A DNA stretch of 64,000 bases from Accumulibacter sp003538495 (GTDB lineage Bacteria > Pseudomonadota > Gammaproteobacteria > Burkholderiales > Rhodocyclaceae): NCBI RefSeq assembly GCF_029255145.1, contig NZ_JAPUVQ010000110.1, positions 20,481 through 84,480 of the forward strand, read 5' to 3'. Position numbers and translations under genes: made by a program. Below, piece after piece: positions 44,286 through 53,547 of this stretch (position 1 is the first letter of the stretch; each line of letters begins with the position of its first letter). The notes under the pieces were generated by a model. It saw nothing but the letters and a program-made list of their open reading frames with translations. It made no database searches and was not told where the DNA came from.

Positions 44286-46229
44286 ATGAACGCCTTGCTT
44301 GCCGAAGTCTTTTCTGCCGCAGGCCCGCTGGCCGCCAGCATTTCCGGCTATCGCCTGCGGACTCAGCAGCTCGAACTTGCCGAACTGATCGCTGCGGCGA
44401 TGGCCGACAATCGGGTGCTGGTCGCCGAAGCGGGGACCGGGACCGGGAAGACCTATGCCTATCTGGTGCCGGCGCTGCTTTCCGGTGGCAAGGTGATCGT
44501 CTCGACCGGCACCAGGAACCTCCAGGATCAGCTCTTCTCGCGCGACATTCCGACCGTCCGCAAGGCGCTCAAGGCGCCGGTCAAGGTGGCGCTGCTCAAG
44601 GGCCGCGCCAACTACCTGTGCCACTACCACCTCGAGCGGGCGCTGGCTGACGGCCGTTTCCTGTCACGCGACGATGCGGCGTACGCGCAGCGCATCGCGC
44701 GCTTTGCCAAACGCACCAGCAGCGGCGACAAGGCCGAGTGCGCCGATGTGCCGGAGAACGCGCCGGTCTGGGCTCTGGTCACCTCGACGCGCGACAACTG
44801 TCTTGGCCAGGACTGCCCGAAGCACAAGGAGTGTTTCATTCTTGCGGCCCGTCGCGAGGCGCTGGCTGCCGATCTGGTGGTGGTCAACCACCACCTGTTT
44901 TTCGCCGACGTGATGCTGCGCGACGAGGGTACGGCTGAGTTGCTGCCGGCCTGCAACACGGTGATCTTCGACGAAGCCCATCAGTTGCCGGAAGTCGCCA
45001 GCGTGTTCTTCGGCGAAAGCGTGTCGACCGCGCAGCTCGTCGAACTGGTCCGCGATACGCAGATCGCCGGCCTGGCGGCGGCGCGCGACTGCCTGGACCT
45101 TCCCGGCCTGTGCGGCGTGCTCGAGAAAGCGCTGCGCGACCTGCGACTGACGCTGCCGGTCGATCCCGCGCGTTTCGCGCTGTTACAACTCGAAGGGCGT
45201 GCGGGCTTCGAGAGCGCGGTCGCCGCGGTGGTCAGCGAACTTGCTGCGCTGGCCGCATTGCTCGAATCGCAGGCGCAGCGTTCCGAAGGACTGGAGAGCT
45301 GTTGGCGGCGTGCCGGTGAATTGCTGGAGCGCTTGCGTAGCTGGCAGAGCGGTGCCAATGCCGACTTTGTCCGCTGGGGAGAAACGCATACACACTCGCT
45401 GCAGCTCAACGCCACGCCGCTGGTGATTGGCGAGATCATGCACAAGCAGATGACCGGTCATCCGCGGGCCTGGATCTTCACTTCGGCGACGCTCGCCGTG
45501 CAGAACGATTTTTCGCACTACTGCGCCGAAATGGGCCTCGGCGATGCCAGCACGGCGCGTTGGGAGAGCCCCTTCGACTACCCGCGACAAGCTTTGCTCT
45601 ACGCGCCGAGGAACTTGCCGGACCCGAACAGCCTGGCCTATGTAGAGGCCGTCGTCAAGGCTGCCTTGCCCTTGCTCAGGGCCAGTGGCGGGCGGGCCTT
45701 CCTGTTGTGCACCTCGCTGCGTGCGATGCGCCGCGCGCACGAGCTGCTCGCCGAGCAACTCGCCGCGGCCGGGCTGGATCTGCCTTTGCTGCTGCAGGGC
45801 GAGCGCAGCAAGAACGAACTGCTCGAGCGCTTCCGGCGACTCGGCAACGCCATCCTGATCGGCAGCCAGAGCTTCTGGGAAGGCGTCGACGTTCGTGGCG
45901 AAGCGCTGTCACTGGTGGTGATCGACAAGCTGCCTTTTGCGTCTCCAGACGATCCGGTGCTTGCGGCGCGCATCGAGCGCCTGAGGAGCGAGGGTCGCAA
46001 TGCCTTCATGGAGTACCAGTTGCCGCGCACGGTGATCAACGTCAAGCAGGGTGCAGGGCGCCTGATTCGTGACGAAAACGACCGCGGCGTCCTGATGATC
46101 TGCGACCCGCGGCTGCTCAGCAAGCCCTACGGAAAGCGGATCTGGCGCAGCTTGCCGCCGATGAAGAGGACCCGCGACCTCGACGAAGCGCTGGCTTTCT
46201 TCGCCCGGCGCACGGCCGCGGAGGGCTGA
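44286..46229 (+). CDS. ATP-dependent DNA helicase, DinG/YoaA type
   Basis: XPD-like superfamily 2 helicase of 647 residues. Motifs seen are Walker A EAGTGTGKTYAYL (about 48-60), motif Ia STGTRNLQDQL, the Fe-S cluster cysteines (NYLCHYHL, CLGQDCPKHKECF), DEAH in VIFDEAHQLPE, motif III FTSATLA and the C-terminal GSQSFWEGVDVRGEAL and QGAGRLIRDENDRGVL. These fit YoaA/DinG repair helicases. ATG 44286 is chosen since the conserved region starts with YRLRTQQLELAE. The stop shares a base with the next start. Confidence 0.92.
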   Translation: MNALLAEVFSAAGPLAASISGYRLRTQQLELAELIAAAMADNRVLVAEAGTGTGKTYAYLVPALLSGGKVIVSTGTRNLQDQLFSRDIPTVRKALKAPVKVALLKGRANYLCHYHLERALADGRFLSRDDAAYAQRIARFAKRTSSGDKAECADVPENAPVWALVTSTRDNCLGQDCPKHKECFILAARREALAADLVVVNHHLFFADVMLRDEGTAELLPACNTVIFDEAHQLPEVASVFFGESVSTAQLVELVRDTQIAGLAAARDCLDLPGLCGVLEKALRDLRLTLPVDPARFALLQLEGRAGFESAVAAVVSELAALAALLESQAQRSEGLESCWRRAGELLERLRSWQSGANADFVRWGETHTHSLQLNATPLVIGEIMHKQMTGHPRAWIFTSATLAVQNDFSHYCAEMGLGDASTARWESPFDYPRQALLYAPRNLPDPNSLAYVEAVVKAALPLLRASGGRAFLLCTSLRAMRRAHELLAEQLAAAGLDLPLLLQGERSKNELLERFRRLGNAILIGSQSFWEGVDVRGEALSLVVIDKLPFASPDDPVLAARIERLRSEGRNAFMEYQLPRTVINVKQGAGRLIRDENDRGVLMICDPRLLSKPYGKRIWRSLPPMKRTRDLDEALAFFARRTAAEG

Positions 46230-47563
46230 TGGACGTGCCTCTTCCCGCGCCTCTTGCCGATCTGCTGCCGGCGAACTGCGGTGCTGCGGCCGCCTGGCTC
46301 AATCGCGGCTGTGCGTGCGTTTCGGTCGATCACCAATCGTTGAAGCAGGCCCTTGAGGAAGGCCAGGGAACGCTCTCGCACGGCGAGCTGCTGGCGACGC
46401 GCCCGCACCTCTTTTCGGACAGCGTCGTCTTCGTCAGCGAAGCGCATCTGCGGCGCATGGAACAGATCATTGCGGCGCTTGAGCAGGTGCTACTCATGCC
46501 CGCCTATCGTCAGCGGGTGCTGGCCCATGCGCCGCCGATCGCCCGGCATGCACCGGCCGCCGCCGGCGTTTTCCTCGGCTACGACTTCCATCTCGGTCCG
46601 GACGGCCCGCAGCTGATCGAGATCAATTCGAATGCCGGCGGGGCGCTGCTGAATTCGCGGCTGTTGCGTGCCCAGCGCGCCTGCTGCGCGCCGGTGGCCC
46701 GGATGCTGCCGGCGCCGAGTCCGCTTGAAGCCACCTTGGTGGCCATGTTCCGCGAGGAGTGGCGTCTGGCCCGCGGTGACTCGCCGAGTCGGCCGCTGGC
46801 GCGCATCGCGATCGTCGATACGCAACCGACCGCGCAGTACCTGGCGCCCGAGTTCGAACTGTTCCGGCAGCTGTTCGAGGCCAACGGTATCGCGGCGATG
46901 GTCGCCGACCCGGCTGAACTCTCGTTTGCTGACGGGCGGCTGTGGTGTCGCGGCCAGGTGGTCGACCTGGTCTACAACCGGCTGACCGATTTCGCCCTCG
47001 CCGAAGCGCAGCATGCCGCGCTGCGCGACGCGTATCTGGCCGACGCGGTGGTCCTGACGCCGCACCCGCAGATGCACGCACTGTACGCCGACAAGCGCAA
47101 TCTGGCCGTCCTCGGCGATCAACAGTGGCTGCGGCAGATTGGCGTTGGCGCACAGCAGCGGCAGTTGCTGGCGAGCAGCATTCCGCATACCGAGGAAGTC
47201 GTTCCGGCCACCGCCGATGCCTTCTGGAGCAGTCGAAGGCAGTGGTTCTTCAAGCCGGCGGCGGGTTTTGGCAGCAAGGCGGCGTACCGCGGCGACAAGC
47301 TGACCCGGCGCGTTTTCGCCGACATCGCGCGCGGTGGCTATATCGCGCAGGCACTGGTGAAGCCGTCGGAGCGGCGGCTGCGGGTTGACGGCGTGGTGCA
47401 GGATTTCAAGCTGGATCTCCGCAACTACGTCTATCGGGGTGCCGTGCAGCTCGTTTCCGCTCGCCTCTACCGCGGCCAGACAACCAATTTCCGGACCCCC
47501 GGAGGCGGCTTCGCGGCCGTCCTGCCGGTGGCCTGTCAAAGTCCGTCGGGAAGCTGCAGATGA
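46229..47563 (+). CDS. Conserved protein with ATP-grasp-like motifs, function unknown
   Basis: A 444-residue cytoplasmic protein that I cannot place in a named family. The segment PQLIEINSNAGGALLN (about 130-145) resembles the Mg/ATP-binding E-x-N motif of ATP-grasp enzymes. The segment WFFKPAAGFGSKAAYRGDKL (about 345) resembles the phosphate-binding loop and lysine, and VQDFKLDLRNYVYRG (about 390) a further conserved strand. The order of these motifs is reversed relative to common ATP-grasp ligases, suggesting a permuted or divided domain as in glutathionylspermidine-synthase-like proteins. It lies between the helicase gene and mobB, overlapping both by 1-4 bases. Confidence 0.6.
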   Translation: MDVPLPAPLADLLPANCGAAAAWLNRGCACVSVDHQSLKQALEEGQGTLSHGELLATRPHLFSDSVVFVSEAHLRRMEQIIAALEQVLLMPAYRQRVLAHAPPIARHAPAAAGVFLGYDFHLGPDGPQLIEINSNAGGALLNSRLLRAQRACCAPVARMLPAPSPLEATLVAMFREEWRLARGDSPSRPLARIAIVDTQPTAQYLAPEFELFRQLFEANGIAAMVADPAELSFADGRLWCRGQVVDLVYNRLTDFALAEAQHAALRDAYLADAVVLTPHPQMHALYADKRNLAVLGDQQWLRQIGVGAQQRQLLASSIPHTEEVVPATADAFWSSRRQWFFKPAAGFGSKAAYRGDKLTRRVFADIARGGYIAQALVKPSERRLRVDGVVQDFKLDLRNYVYRGAVQLVSARLYRGQTTNFRTPGGGFAAVLPVACQSPSGSCR

Positions 47564-48087
47564 GGGTCTTCGGTATTGCCGGCTACTCCGGATCGGGCAA
47601 GACGACCTTGCTGGAAAAGCTGTTGCCGTTGCTCACCGCGCGCGGCTTGCGGGTCTCGGTGATTAAGCACACGCATCACAATTTCGATATCGATCGTCCC
47701 GGCAAGGACTCCTTCCGGCACCGCCAGGCGGGCGCCAGCCAGGTCTTGCTGGCCAGCAGTTCGCGCTGGGTGCTGATGAGCGAACTGCGCGGCGCCGAGG
47801 AGCCGTCGCTGGCCGAACACGTCGCTCGTTTCGCGCCCTGCGACCTGGTGCTGATCGAGGGCTTCAAGGGCGAAGCGATCCCGACGCTGGAGGTGTTTCG
47901 ACCGGCTAATGGCAAGTCGCCCCTTTGGCCAGATCATCACCAGATCGTCGCCGTGGCTTCCGACCAGCCGCTGCCGGGGACGCTCCCCGGACACCTTGCC
48001 GCGCTCGACCTGAACGATGCAGCGGCGATCGCCGGCTTTATCCTTGGTACTGTGCAAGCTGGAGGAGAGACGCATGCTGTCCTTTGA
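47560..48087 (+). CDS. mobB: Molybdopterin-guanine dinucleotide biosynthesis protein MobB
   Basis: GTP-binding adaptor that assists MobA in forming the MGD form of the Mo cofactor. The 175-residue protein has the P-loop GYSGSGKTTLLEKLLP (8-23), the IKHTHHNFDID switch region, ESFRHRQAGA-type segment (DSFRHRQAGASQVLLASSSR) and DLVLIEGFKGEAIPTLEVFR. It overlaps the preceding gene by four bases and the start of moeA by 14 bp, at the head of a moco gene run. Confidence 0.94.
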   Translation: MRVFGIAGYSGSGKTTLLEKLLPLLTARGLRVSVIKHTHHNFDIDRPGKDSFRHRQAGASQVLLASSSRWVLMSELRGAEEPSLAEHVARFAPCDLVLIEGFKGEAIPTLEVFRPANGKSPLWPDHHQIVAVASDQPLPGTLPGHLAALDLNDAAAIAGFILGTVQAGGETHAVL

Positions 48088-49279
48088 ACTGGCGCTGGCA
48101 CGTTTGCTGGCCGGCGCTCCGGCACTTGCCGAACGATGTTTCCTGCCGACCCTGGAGGCCGTCGGGCGGGTGCTGGCCGAGGCGCAGCCCTCTGCGCTCG
48201 ACGCGCCACCGCTAGACAACTCGGCGATGGACGGTTACGCGGTTGCCGTCGCCGATGTCCGCAGCTTGCCGACGAGGCTGCCGGTCGCCCAGCGCATTCC
48301 GGCTGGTAGCGTCGGCAGCCGGCTGCAGCCGGGAACCGCCGCCAGGATCTTCACCGGCGCGCCGATCCCGGATGGCGCCGACGCGGTGGTGATGCAGGAA
48401 CTTTGTCAGATGCTCGGCGATGAGGTGGTGATCGACCACCTGCCGCAGGCGGGCGATCATATCCGGCGAGCCGGCAGCGACATTGCCGCCGGCAGCGAGA
48501 TTCTCGGCGCCGGGCAGCGCCTGCGACCCCAGGATAGCGCGCTGGCGGCGTCGGTCGGAATCGCCCGGCTGCCGGTCTTTCGCCGCCTGCGGGTGGCGGT
48601 GTTGTTCACGGGTGACGAACTGCGCATGCCCGGTGAGCCGCTGCCGGCCGGGGCGATCTACAACGCCAACCGGTTCCTGCTGACTGGTCTGCTCGAACAG
48701 CTGGGCTGCGAAGTGCGCGACCACGGACACGTCGCCGACGATCTGACGGCGACCCGGCAGGCGTTGCGCGAAGCAGCGCAGGACAACGACCTGATTCTGA
48801 CCTCGGGCGGCGTTTCGGTTGGCGAGGAGGATCATGTCAGGGCGGCCGTGGAAGCCGAAGGCCGGCTGGAGATGTGGCAAATCGCCATCAAGCCGGGCAA
48901 ACCGCTGGCGTTCGGCTGCGTCGCCGCGAGCGGCCGCGAAGTGGCGTTCATCGGTCTGCCGGGCAACCCGGTGTCGAGCTTCGTCACCTTCGTGATGCTG
49001 GTACGTCCATTTCTGCTGAAGATGCAGGGCGCATCGCGGACGGCACCGGCGAGTTACTTCCTGCGTGCCGATTTCGACTGGTTGCGGCCCGACGCGCGGC
49101 GCGAGTTCCTGCGGGCCAGGAGCAACGGCGACGGCGGCGTGGACCTGTTTCCGCAGCAGGGTTCGGGTGTCCTGACTTCGGCGGTGTGGGGCGACGGGCT
49201 GATCGACAATCCGCCGCAGCAGCCCATCCGGCGTGGCGAGATGGTTTGTTTTGTGCCTTTTTCGGAGTTGCTGGCTTGA
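48074..49279 (+). CDS. moeA: Molybdopterin molybdenumtransferase MoeA
   Basis: Inserts molybdate into adenylylated molybdopterin. The 401-residue product has LDNSAMDGYAV (about 48-58), the IFTGAPIPDGADAVVMQE motif, the MogA-like domain segments VLFTGDELRMPG and TSGGVSVGEEDHV, and GLPGNPVSSFVTF before the C-terminal domain IV. ATG 48074 has GGAGGAGAG upstream, overlapping the end of mobB. Confidence 0.96.
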   Translation: MLSFELALARLLAGAPALAERCFLPTLEAVGRVLAEAQPSALDAPPLDNSAMDGYAVAVADVRSLPTRLPVAQRIPAGSVGSRLQPGTAARIFTGAPIPDGADAVVMQELCQMLGDEVVIDHLPQAGDHIRRAGSDIAAGSEILGAGQRLRPQDSALAASVGIARLPVFRRLRVAVLFTGDELRMPGEPLPAGAIYNANRFLLTGLLEQLGCEVRDHGHVADDLTATRQALREAAQDNDLILTSGGVSVGEEDHVRAAVEAEGRLEMWQIAIKPGKPLAFGCVAASGREVAFIGLPGNPVSSFVTFVMLVRPFLLKMQGASRTAPASYFLRADFDWLRPDARREFLRARSNGDGGVDLFPQQGSGVLTSAVWGDGLIDNPPQQPIRRGEMVCFVPFSELLA

Positions 49280-49287
49280 GCGATGGG

Positions 49288-49542
49288 ATGATCGTGCAAA
49301 TTCTGTACTTTGCCGGTTTGCGCGAGCGGCTCGGACACGCCAGCGAGCAGCTGGAGATGCCCGACGGGGTAACCGACGTCGCCGGACTGCTCGCCTTTCT
49401 GGCCGCCCGCGGCGGCGAATGGGAAGGCCTGGCGACGGTCAGGAATCTTCGCTACGCGGTCAACCAGGAGATGGCCAGGCCGCAGACGACGCTGCGCGCC
49501 GGTGACGAAGTGGCATTCTTTCCACCGGTGACCGGGGGCTGA
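49288..49542 (+). CDS. moaD: Molybdopterin synthase small subunit MoaD
   Basis: Ubiquitin-fold sulfur carrier; its C-terminal Gly-Gly thiocarboxylate donates sulfur to precursor Z. The 84-residue product ends AFFPPVTGG, the canonical double-glycine tail, and begins MIVQILYFAGLRERLG. ATG 49288 is 8 bp after the moeA stop; moaE starts one base after its stop. Confidence 0.95.
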   Translation: MIVQILYFAGLRERLGHASEQLEMPDGVTDVAGLLAFLAARGGEWEGLATVRNLRYAVNQEMARPQTTLRAGDEVAFFPPVTGG

Positions 49543-49543
49543 G

Positions 49544-49996
49544 ATGCGGGTCCGCGTGCAGGAAGCCGATTTTGACGTTGGCGCCGAACTCGCCGCGCTG
49601 CGCCAGGGCAAGCCGCAGATCGGTGCGCTGGCGTCCTTCGTCGGCTTGGTGCGCGACGTCAACGACGGCACCGGCGTCAGCGAAATGACGCTCGAACACT
49701 ATCCGGGGATGACCGAGAAGGCTCTGACGGCGATCGTCGACCAGGCCCGCGAGCGCTGGACGATCATCGATGCGCTGGTGATCCACCGCGTTGGCCGCCT
49801 GTTGCCGACCGATCAGATCGTCCTGGTGGCGGTTGCCGGGTCGCATCGCGGCGACGTTTTTGCCGCCTGTCAGTTCATCATGGATTACCTGAAAACACGC
49901 GCGCCGTTCTGGAAGCGCGAAGTGACCGGCGACGGTGCGCGCTGGGTTGACGCACGCGAAGCAGACGACCAGGCGGCCGAGCGCTGGCAGGACTGA
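49544..49996 (+). CDS. moaE: Molybdopterin synthase catalytic subunit MoaE
   Basis: Large subunit that converts precursor Z to molybdopterin with MoaD. The 150-residue product has GALASFVGLVRDVND (about 27-41), LEHYPGMTEKAL, IHRVGRLLPTDQIVLVAV and the active-site region KTRAPFWKREV. Complete and typical in length. Last gene of the mobB-moeA-moaD-moaE run. Confidence 0.96.
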   Translation: MRVRVQEADFDVGAELAALRQGKPQIGALASFVGLVRDVNDGTGVSEMTLEHYPGMTEKALTAIVDQARERWTIIDALVIHRVGRLLPTDQIVLVAVAGSHRGDVFAACQFIMDYLKTRAPFWKREVTGDGARWVDAREADDQAAERWQD

Positions 49997-50062
49997 CCCG
50001 CCACCGCTGACCCCGCCGGCGGGAGGCACCGCGGTCTACCCGCGGAGCGCACGAAAATGGGC

Positions 50063-50090
50063 GTTGACTTCGTGCCCCCCGCCCCCATCT
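50063..50090 (+). promoter_or_regulatory. Heat-shock (sigma-32) promoter of clpB
   Basis: GTTGACT (50063-50069) resembles the sigma-32 -35 element CTTGAAA, and CCCCATCT (50083-50090) matches the -10 consensus CCCCATNT exactly, with a 13-bp spacer. It lies 36 bp before the clpB ATG. Heat-shock induction of clpB is well known. Confidence 0.75.
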
Positions 50091-50126
50091 GTGGCGCATG
50101 GATATATTTCCCCGGAGGGTAGCCGC

Positions 50127-52706
50127 ATGCGTCTCGACAAACTGACGACCAAGTTCCAGCAAGCGCTGGCCGATGCACAAAGCCTGGCGGTCGGTCACGA
50201 CCATCAGATGATCGAGCCGCAGCACCTGTTGCTGGCCCTGTTGCAGCAGGAAGACGGGGCCACCGGGCCGCTGCTGGCGCGCGCCGGGGTCAACGTGGCA
50301 GCGCTAAAGTCGGCACTCACGCAGGCGCTCGGCCGCCTGCCGAAGGTCGAGGGGCACGGCGGCGAGGTGCAGATCGGCCGCGATCTCGGCAATCTGCTGA
50401 ATCTGGCCGACAAGCAGGCGCAGAAGCGCGGCGACCAGTTCATGGCCTCGGAGATGTTCCTGCTCGCGCTCTGCGAAGACAAAGGCGAATGCGGCCGTCT
50501 GGCCAGGCAGCACGGGCTGGTCAAGCAGGCGCTCGAACAGGCCGTGGCGGCGGTGCGCGGCGGCCAGGGGGTCGATAGCCAGGAAGCCGAAGGCCAGCGC
50601 CAGTCCCTGGGCAAGTACTGCATCGACCTGACCGACCGCGCGCGCCAAGGCAAGCTGGATCCGGTGATCGGCCGCGACGACGAAATCCGCCGGGCGATCC
50701 AGATCCTGCAGCGGCGGACCAAGAACAACCCGGTACTGATTGGTGAGCCCGGGGTGGGCAAGACGGCGATCGTCGAGGGGCTGGCACAGCGGATCGTCAA
50801 TGACGAGGTTCCGGAAACGCTCAAGGGCAAGAAGGTGCTGAGTCTCGACATGGCCGCGCTGCTGGCGGGTGCCAAGTACCGCGGTGAGTTCGAGGAGCGC
50901 CTGAAAGCAGTGCTCAAGGAGATCGCCCAGGAAGAGGGGCGGATCATCGTCTTTATCGACGAATTGCACACCATGGTCGGTGCCGGCAAGGCCGAGGGCG
51001 CGATCGACGCCGGCAACATGCTGAAACCGGCGCTGGCGCGCGGCGAACTGCACTGCGTCGGCGCGACGACGCTCGACGAGTATCGCAAGTACGTCGAGAA
51101 GGACGCGGCACTCGAACGCCGCTTCCAGAAAGTGCTGGTCGATGAGCCGACGGTCGAATCGACGATCGCCATCCTGCGTGGCCTGCGCGAGAAATACGAG
51201 CTGCACCACGGCGTCCCGATCACCGATCCGGCGATCATCGCCGCAGCCGAGTTGTCGCAGCGCTACATCACCGATCGTTTCCTGCCGGACAAGGCCATCG
51301 ACCTGATCGACGAGGCGGCGGCGCGGATCAAGATGGAGATCGACTCCAAGCCGGAGGTGATGGACCGTCTCGATCGACGCATGATCCAGCTCAAGATCGA
51401 ACGTGAAGCGGTACGCAAGGAGAAGGATGAAGCGTCCAAAAAGCGCATGCACCTGATCGAGGATGAACTGCTCAAGCTGGAGCGCGAGTACAACGACCTC
51501 GATGAAATCTGGAAGGCAGAAAAGGCGCAGGTGCAGGGCAGCGCGCACATCAAGGAAGAGATCGACAAGCTCAAGGTCGAACTCACCCGACTGCAGCGCG
51601 AGGGCAAGCTCGACAAGGCCGCCGAGTTGCAGTACGGCAGGTTGCCGCAGCTTGAAGCGCAGTTGAAGGCGGCGGAAAAGTCAACCCAGGGCGGGCAGGA
51701 GAACAGACTGCTGCGCACGCAGGTCGGCGTCGAGGAAATTGCCGAGGTGGTGTCGCGCGCCACCGGCATCCCGGTCGCCAAGATGATGCAGGGCGAACGC
51801 GAGAAACTGCTGCAGATGGAGCAGCGTCTGCATCAGCGGGTGGTCGGTCAGGACGAGGCGGTGCGCCTGGTCGCCGACGCCATTCGCCGCTCGCGTGCCG
51901 GCCTGGCCGATCCCAATCGGCCCTATGGTTCATTTCTTTTCCTCGGGCCGACCGGCGTCGGCAAGACTGAGTTGTGCAAGGCGCTGGCCGGGTTCCTGTT
52001 CGACTCCGAGGAGCACCTGGTGCGTATCGACATGAGCGAATTCATGGAGAAGCATTCGGTGTCGCGCCTGATCGGCGCGCCGCCGGGCTATGTCGGCTAC
52101 GAGGAGGGCGGCCACTTGACCGAAGCCGTGCGGCGCAAGCCCTACAGCGTCATCTTGCTCGATGAAATTGAGAAAGCGCATCCGGACGTCTTCAACGTGC
52201 TGTTGCAAGTCCTCGACGATGGCCGCATGACCGACGGTCACGGACGTACCGTCGATTTCAAGAATACGGTGATCGTGATGACCTCGAACCTCGGTTCGCA
52301 GATGATCCAGCAAATGTCCGGCGATGATTATCAGGTGATCAAGCTGGCGGTGATGGGCGAAGTGAAAAGCTATTTCCGGCCGGAATTCATCAACCGCATC
52401 GACGAGGTCGTCGTCTTCCATGCGCTCGACGAAAAGCACATCAAGTCGATCGCCCGGATCCAGCTCGGCTATCTCGATAAACGACTGGCGCAACTGGAAA
52501 TGAAGACCGAGGTCGATGACAGCGCCCTTTCCGAAGTGGCAGCCGCCGGTTTCGACCCGGTATTCGGTGCGCGGCCACTGAAGCGGGCGATCCAGTCGGA
52601 GCTCGAGAACCCGCTGGCGAAGGCGATTCTCGAAGGGCGATTTGCCGCCGGTGATACGATCCGCGTCGCCTGTGAAAACGGCGTCATGCGCTTCGACAAG
52701 GTGTAG
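50127..52706 (+). CDS. clpB: ATP-dependent disaggregase ClpB
   Basis: Hexameric AAA+ chaperone that resolves protein aggregates with DnaK. The 859-residue product starts MRLDKLTTKFQQALADAQSL, has the N-terminal Clp repeat domain (1-145), NBD1 with Walker A GEPGVGKTA (about 205) and FIDELHTMVG, the long coiled-coil middle domain (about 410-530), NBD2 with GPTGVGKTELCKAL (about 608) and VILLDEIEKAHPDVF, and the C-terminal small domain. AGGAGG-like CGGAGGG precedes the ATG. The frame is open further upstream, but the conserved start is 50127. Confidence 0.97.
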   Translation: MRLDKLTTKFQQALADAQSLAVGHDHQMIEPQHLLLALLQQEDGATGPLLARAGVNVAALKSALTQALGRLPKVEGHGGEVQIGRDLGNLLNLADKQAQKRGDQFMASEMFLLALCEDKGECGRLARQHGLVKQALEQAVAAVRGGQGVDSQEAEGQRQSLGKYCIDLTDRARQGKLDPVIGRDDEIRRAIQILQRRTKNNPVLIGEPGVGKTAIVEGLAQRIVNDEVPETLKGKKVLSLDMAALLAGAKYRGEFEERLKAVLKEIAQEEGRIIVFIDELHTMVGAGKAEGAIDAGNMLKPALARGELHCVGATTLDEYRKYVEKDAALERRFQKVLVDEPTVESTIAILRGLREKYELHHGVPITDPAIIAAAELSQRYITDRFLPDKAIDLIDEAAARIKMEIDSKPEVMDRLDRRMIQLKIEREAVRKEKDEASKKRMHLIEDELLKLEREYNDLDEIWKAEKAQVQGSAHIKEEIDKLKVELTRLQREGKLDKAAELQYGRLPQLEAQLKAAEKSTQGGQENRLLRTQVGVEEIAEVVSRATGIPVAKMMQGEREKLLQMEQRLHQRVVGQDEAVRLVADAIRRSRAGLADPNRPYGSFLFLGPTGVGKTELCKALAGFLFDSEEHLVRIDMSEFMEKHSVSRLIGAPPGYVGYEEGGHLTEAVRRKPYSVILLDEIEKAHPDVFNVLLQVLDDGRMTDGHGRTVDFKNTVIVMTSNLGSQMIQQMSGDDYQVIKLAVMGEVKSYFRPEFINRIDEVVVFHALDEKHIKSIARIQLGYLDKRLAQLEMKTEVDDSALSEVAAAGFDPVFGARPLKRAIQSELENPLAKAILEGRFAAGDTIRVACENGVMRFDKV

Positions 52707-52808
52707 GCTACAGGTATGCTCATGGCCACCGCGGCCGGCATGCGGTGCGACGGATGATCCGGGCGCCGTCCGGCCCCGTTTTCCTGCGGCGGAAAAGGAA
52801 CAGCAATC

Positions 52809-53042
52809 ATGAACATTTTGTACGACAGCGCGAACTACGCGATCGTCGCCTACCCGGCGCAGGAGGGTTTTGAGCTGGTGGACAAGGCGGCCAGCCGCAG
52901 TCTTTTTGTCCAGGGTTCGGTGGCCAGGGACTTGCGCCGGGCGTTGGAGGATATCCCCGACAGCGAGCGTGACGAAGAGTCGATCGATGCCCTGCTCGAC
53001 TCCTACTGCGCCGGTGCAGCGCGGCCGATCATCCTGCACTGA
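52809..53042 (+). CDS. DUF3567 family protein
   Basis: Small protein of 77 residues, of a family restricted largely to betaproteobacteria, function unknown. It begins MNILYDSANYAIVAYPAQEG and has FELVDKAASRSLFVQGSVAR then a terminal PIILH. A GGAAAAGGAA purine-rich site precedes the ATG. It lies 102 bp after clpB. Confidence 0.8.
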   Translation: MNILYDSANYAIVAYPAQEGFELVDKAASRSLFVQGSVARDLRRALEDIPDSERDEESIDALLDSYCAGAARPIILH

Positions 53043-53152
53043 CGACTTCGAGCCGGCTGCCTGGCGTTGGCGCGTCGCACCGTGGGTCGTCGTTTTCCGG
53101 CTCTGCCGCGCTGCATTCCAGGCCGAGCGCGCATGCCGTCATGGCGCGCGCG

Positions 53153-53158
53153 TATAAT
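53153..53158 (+). promoter_or_regulatory. Candidate -10 element before the DUF3460 gene
   Basis: A perfect TATAAT hexamer lies 57 bp before the ATG at 53216, but no good -35 is found 16-18 bp upstream. Confidence 0.35.
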
Positions 53159-53215
53159 CATGATCTTGGCGCCGGGTGACGGCGTAGACCTGTATACCTT
53201 TGGGGAGTAGGCCAG

Positions 53216-53413
53216 ATGGCCTTGTACGAATCCGAGCACACCAAATTCATCCGCGAAATGCTGGCCAGGAACCCGGAGTGGCGTGAGGACCAGCGTCGCG
53301 GCCGGGCCATCTTCTGGGACCGGAAGACTGACCTTGACGAACAGAAAGCGTATCGCGAGGCTGCCGAACGACATCGTTCGTATCCCTACGACGTGAATTT
53401 CGAGCAGGAGTAA
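53216..53413 (+). CDS. DUF3460 family protein
   Basis: Protein of 65 residues, another small betaproteobacterial family without known function. The sequence MALYESEHTKFIREMLARNP followed by EWREDQRRGRAIFWDRK is diagnostic, and the C-terminus is SYPYDVNFEQE. A GGGGAG site precedes the ATG. No membrane segment; highly charged and probably helical. Confidence 0.82.
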   Translation: MALYESEHTKFIREMLARNPEWREDQRRGRAIFWDRKTDLDEQKAYREAAERHRSYPYDVNFEQE

Positions 53414-53547
53414 GGCTAAGTCCACCGGGCGTTCGCCTGGGAGGGGCGGCCGGCCGCAGCTTCCCGCCTGCCTCTCGTTTCTGGTCTCTTTCGCGGGAGC
53501 GGCGGCGATGCGCTGCCTGCAACCGCATTCCGGCCGCGAACGCGGCC

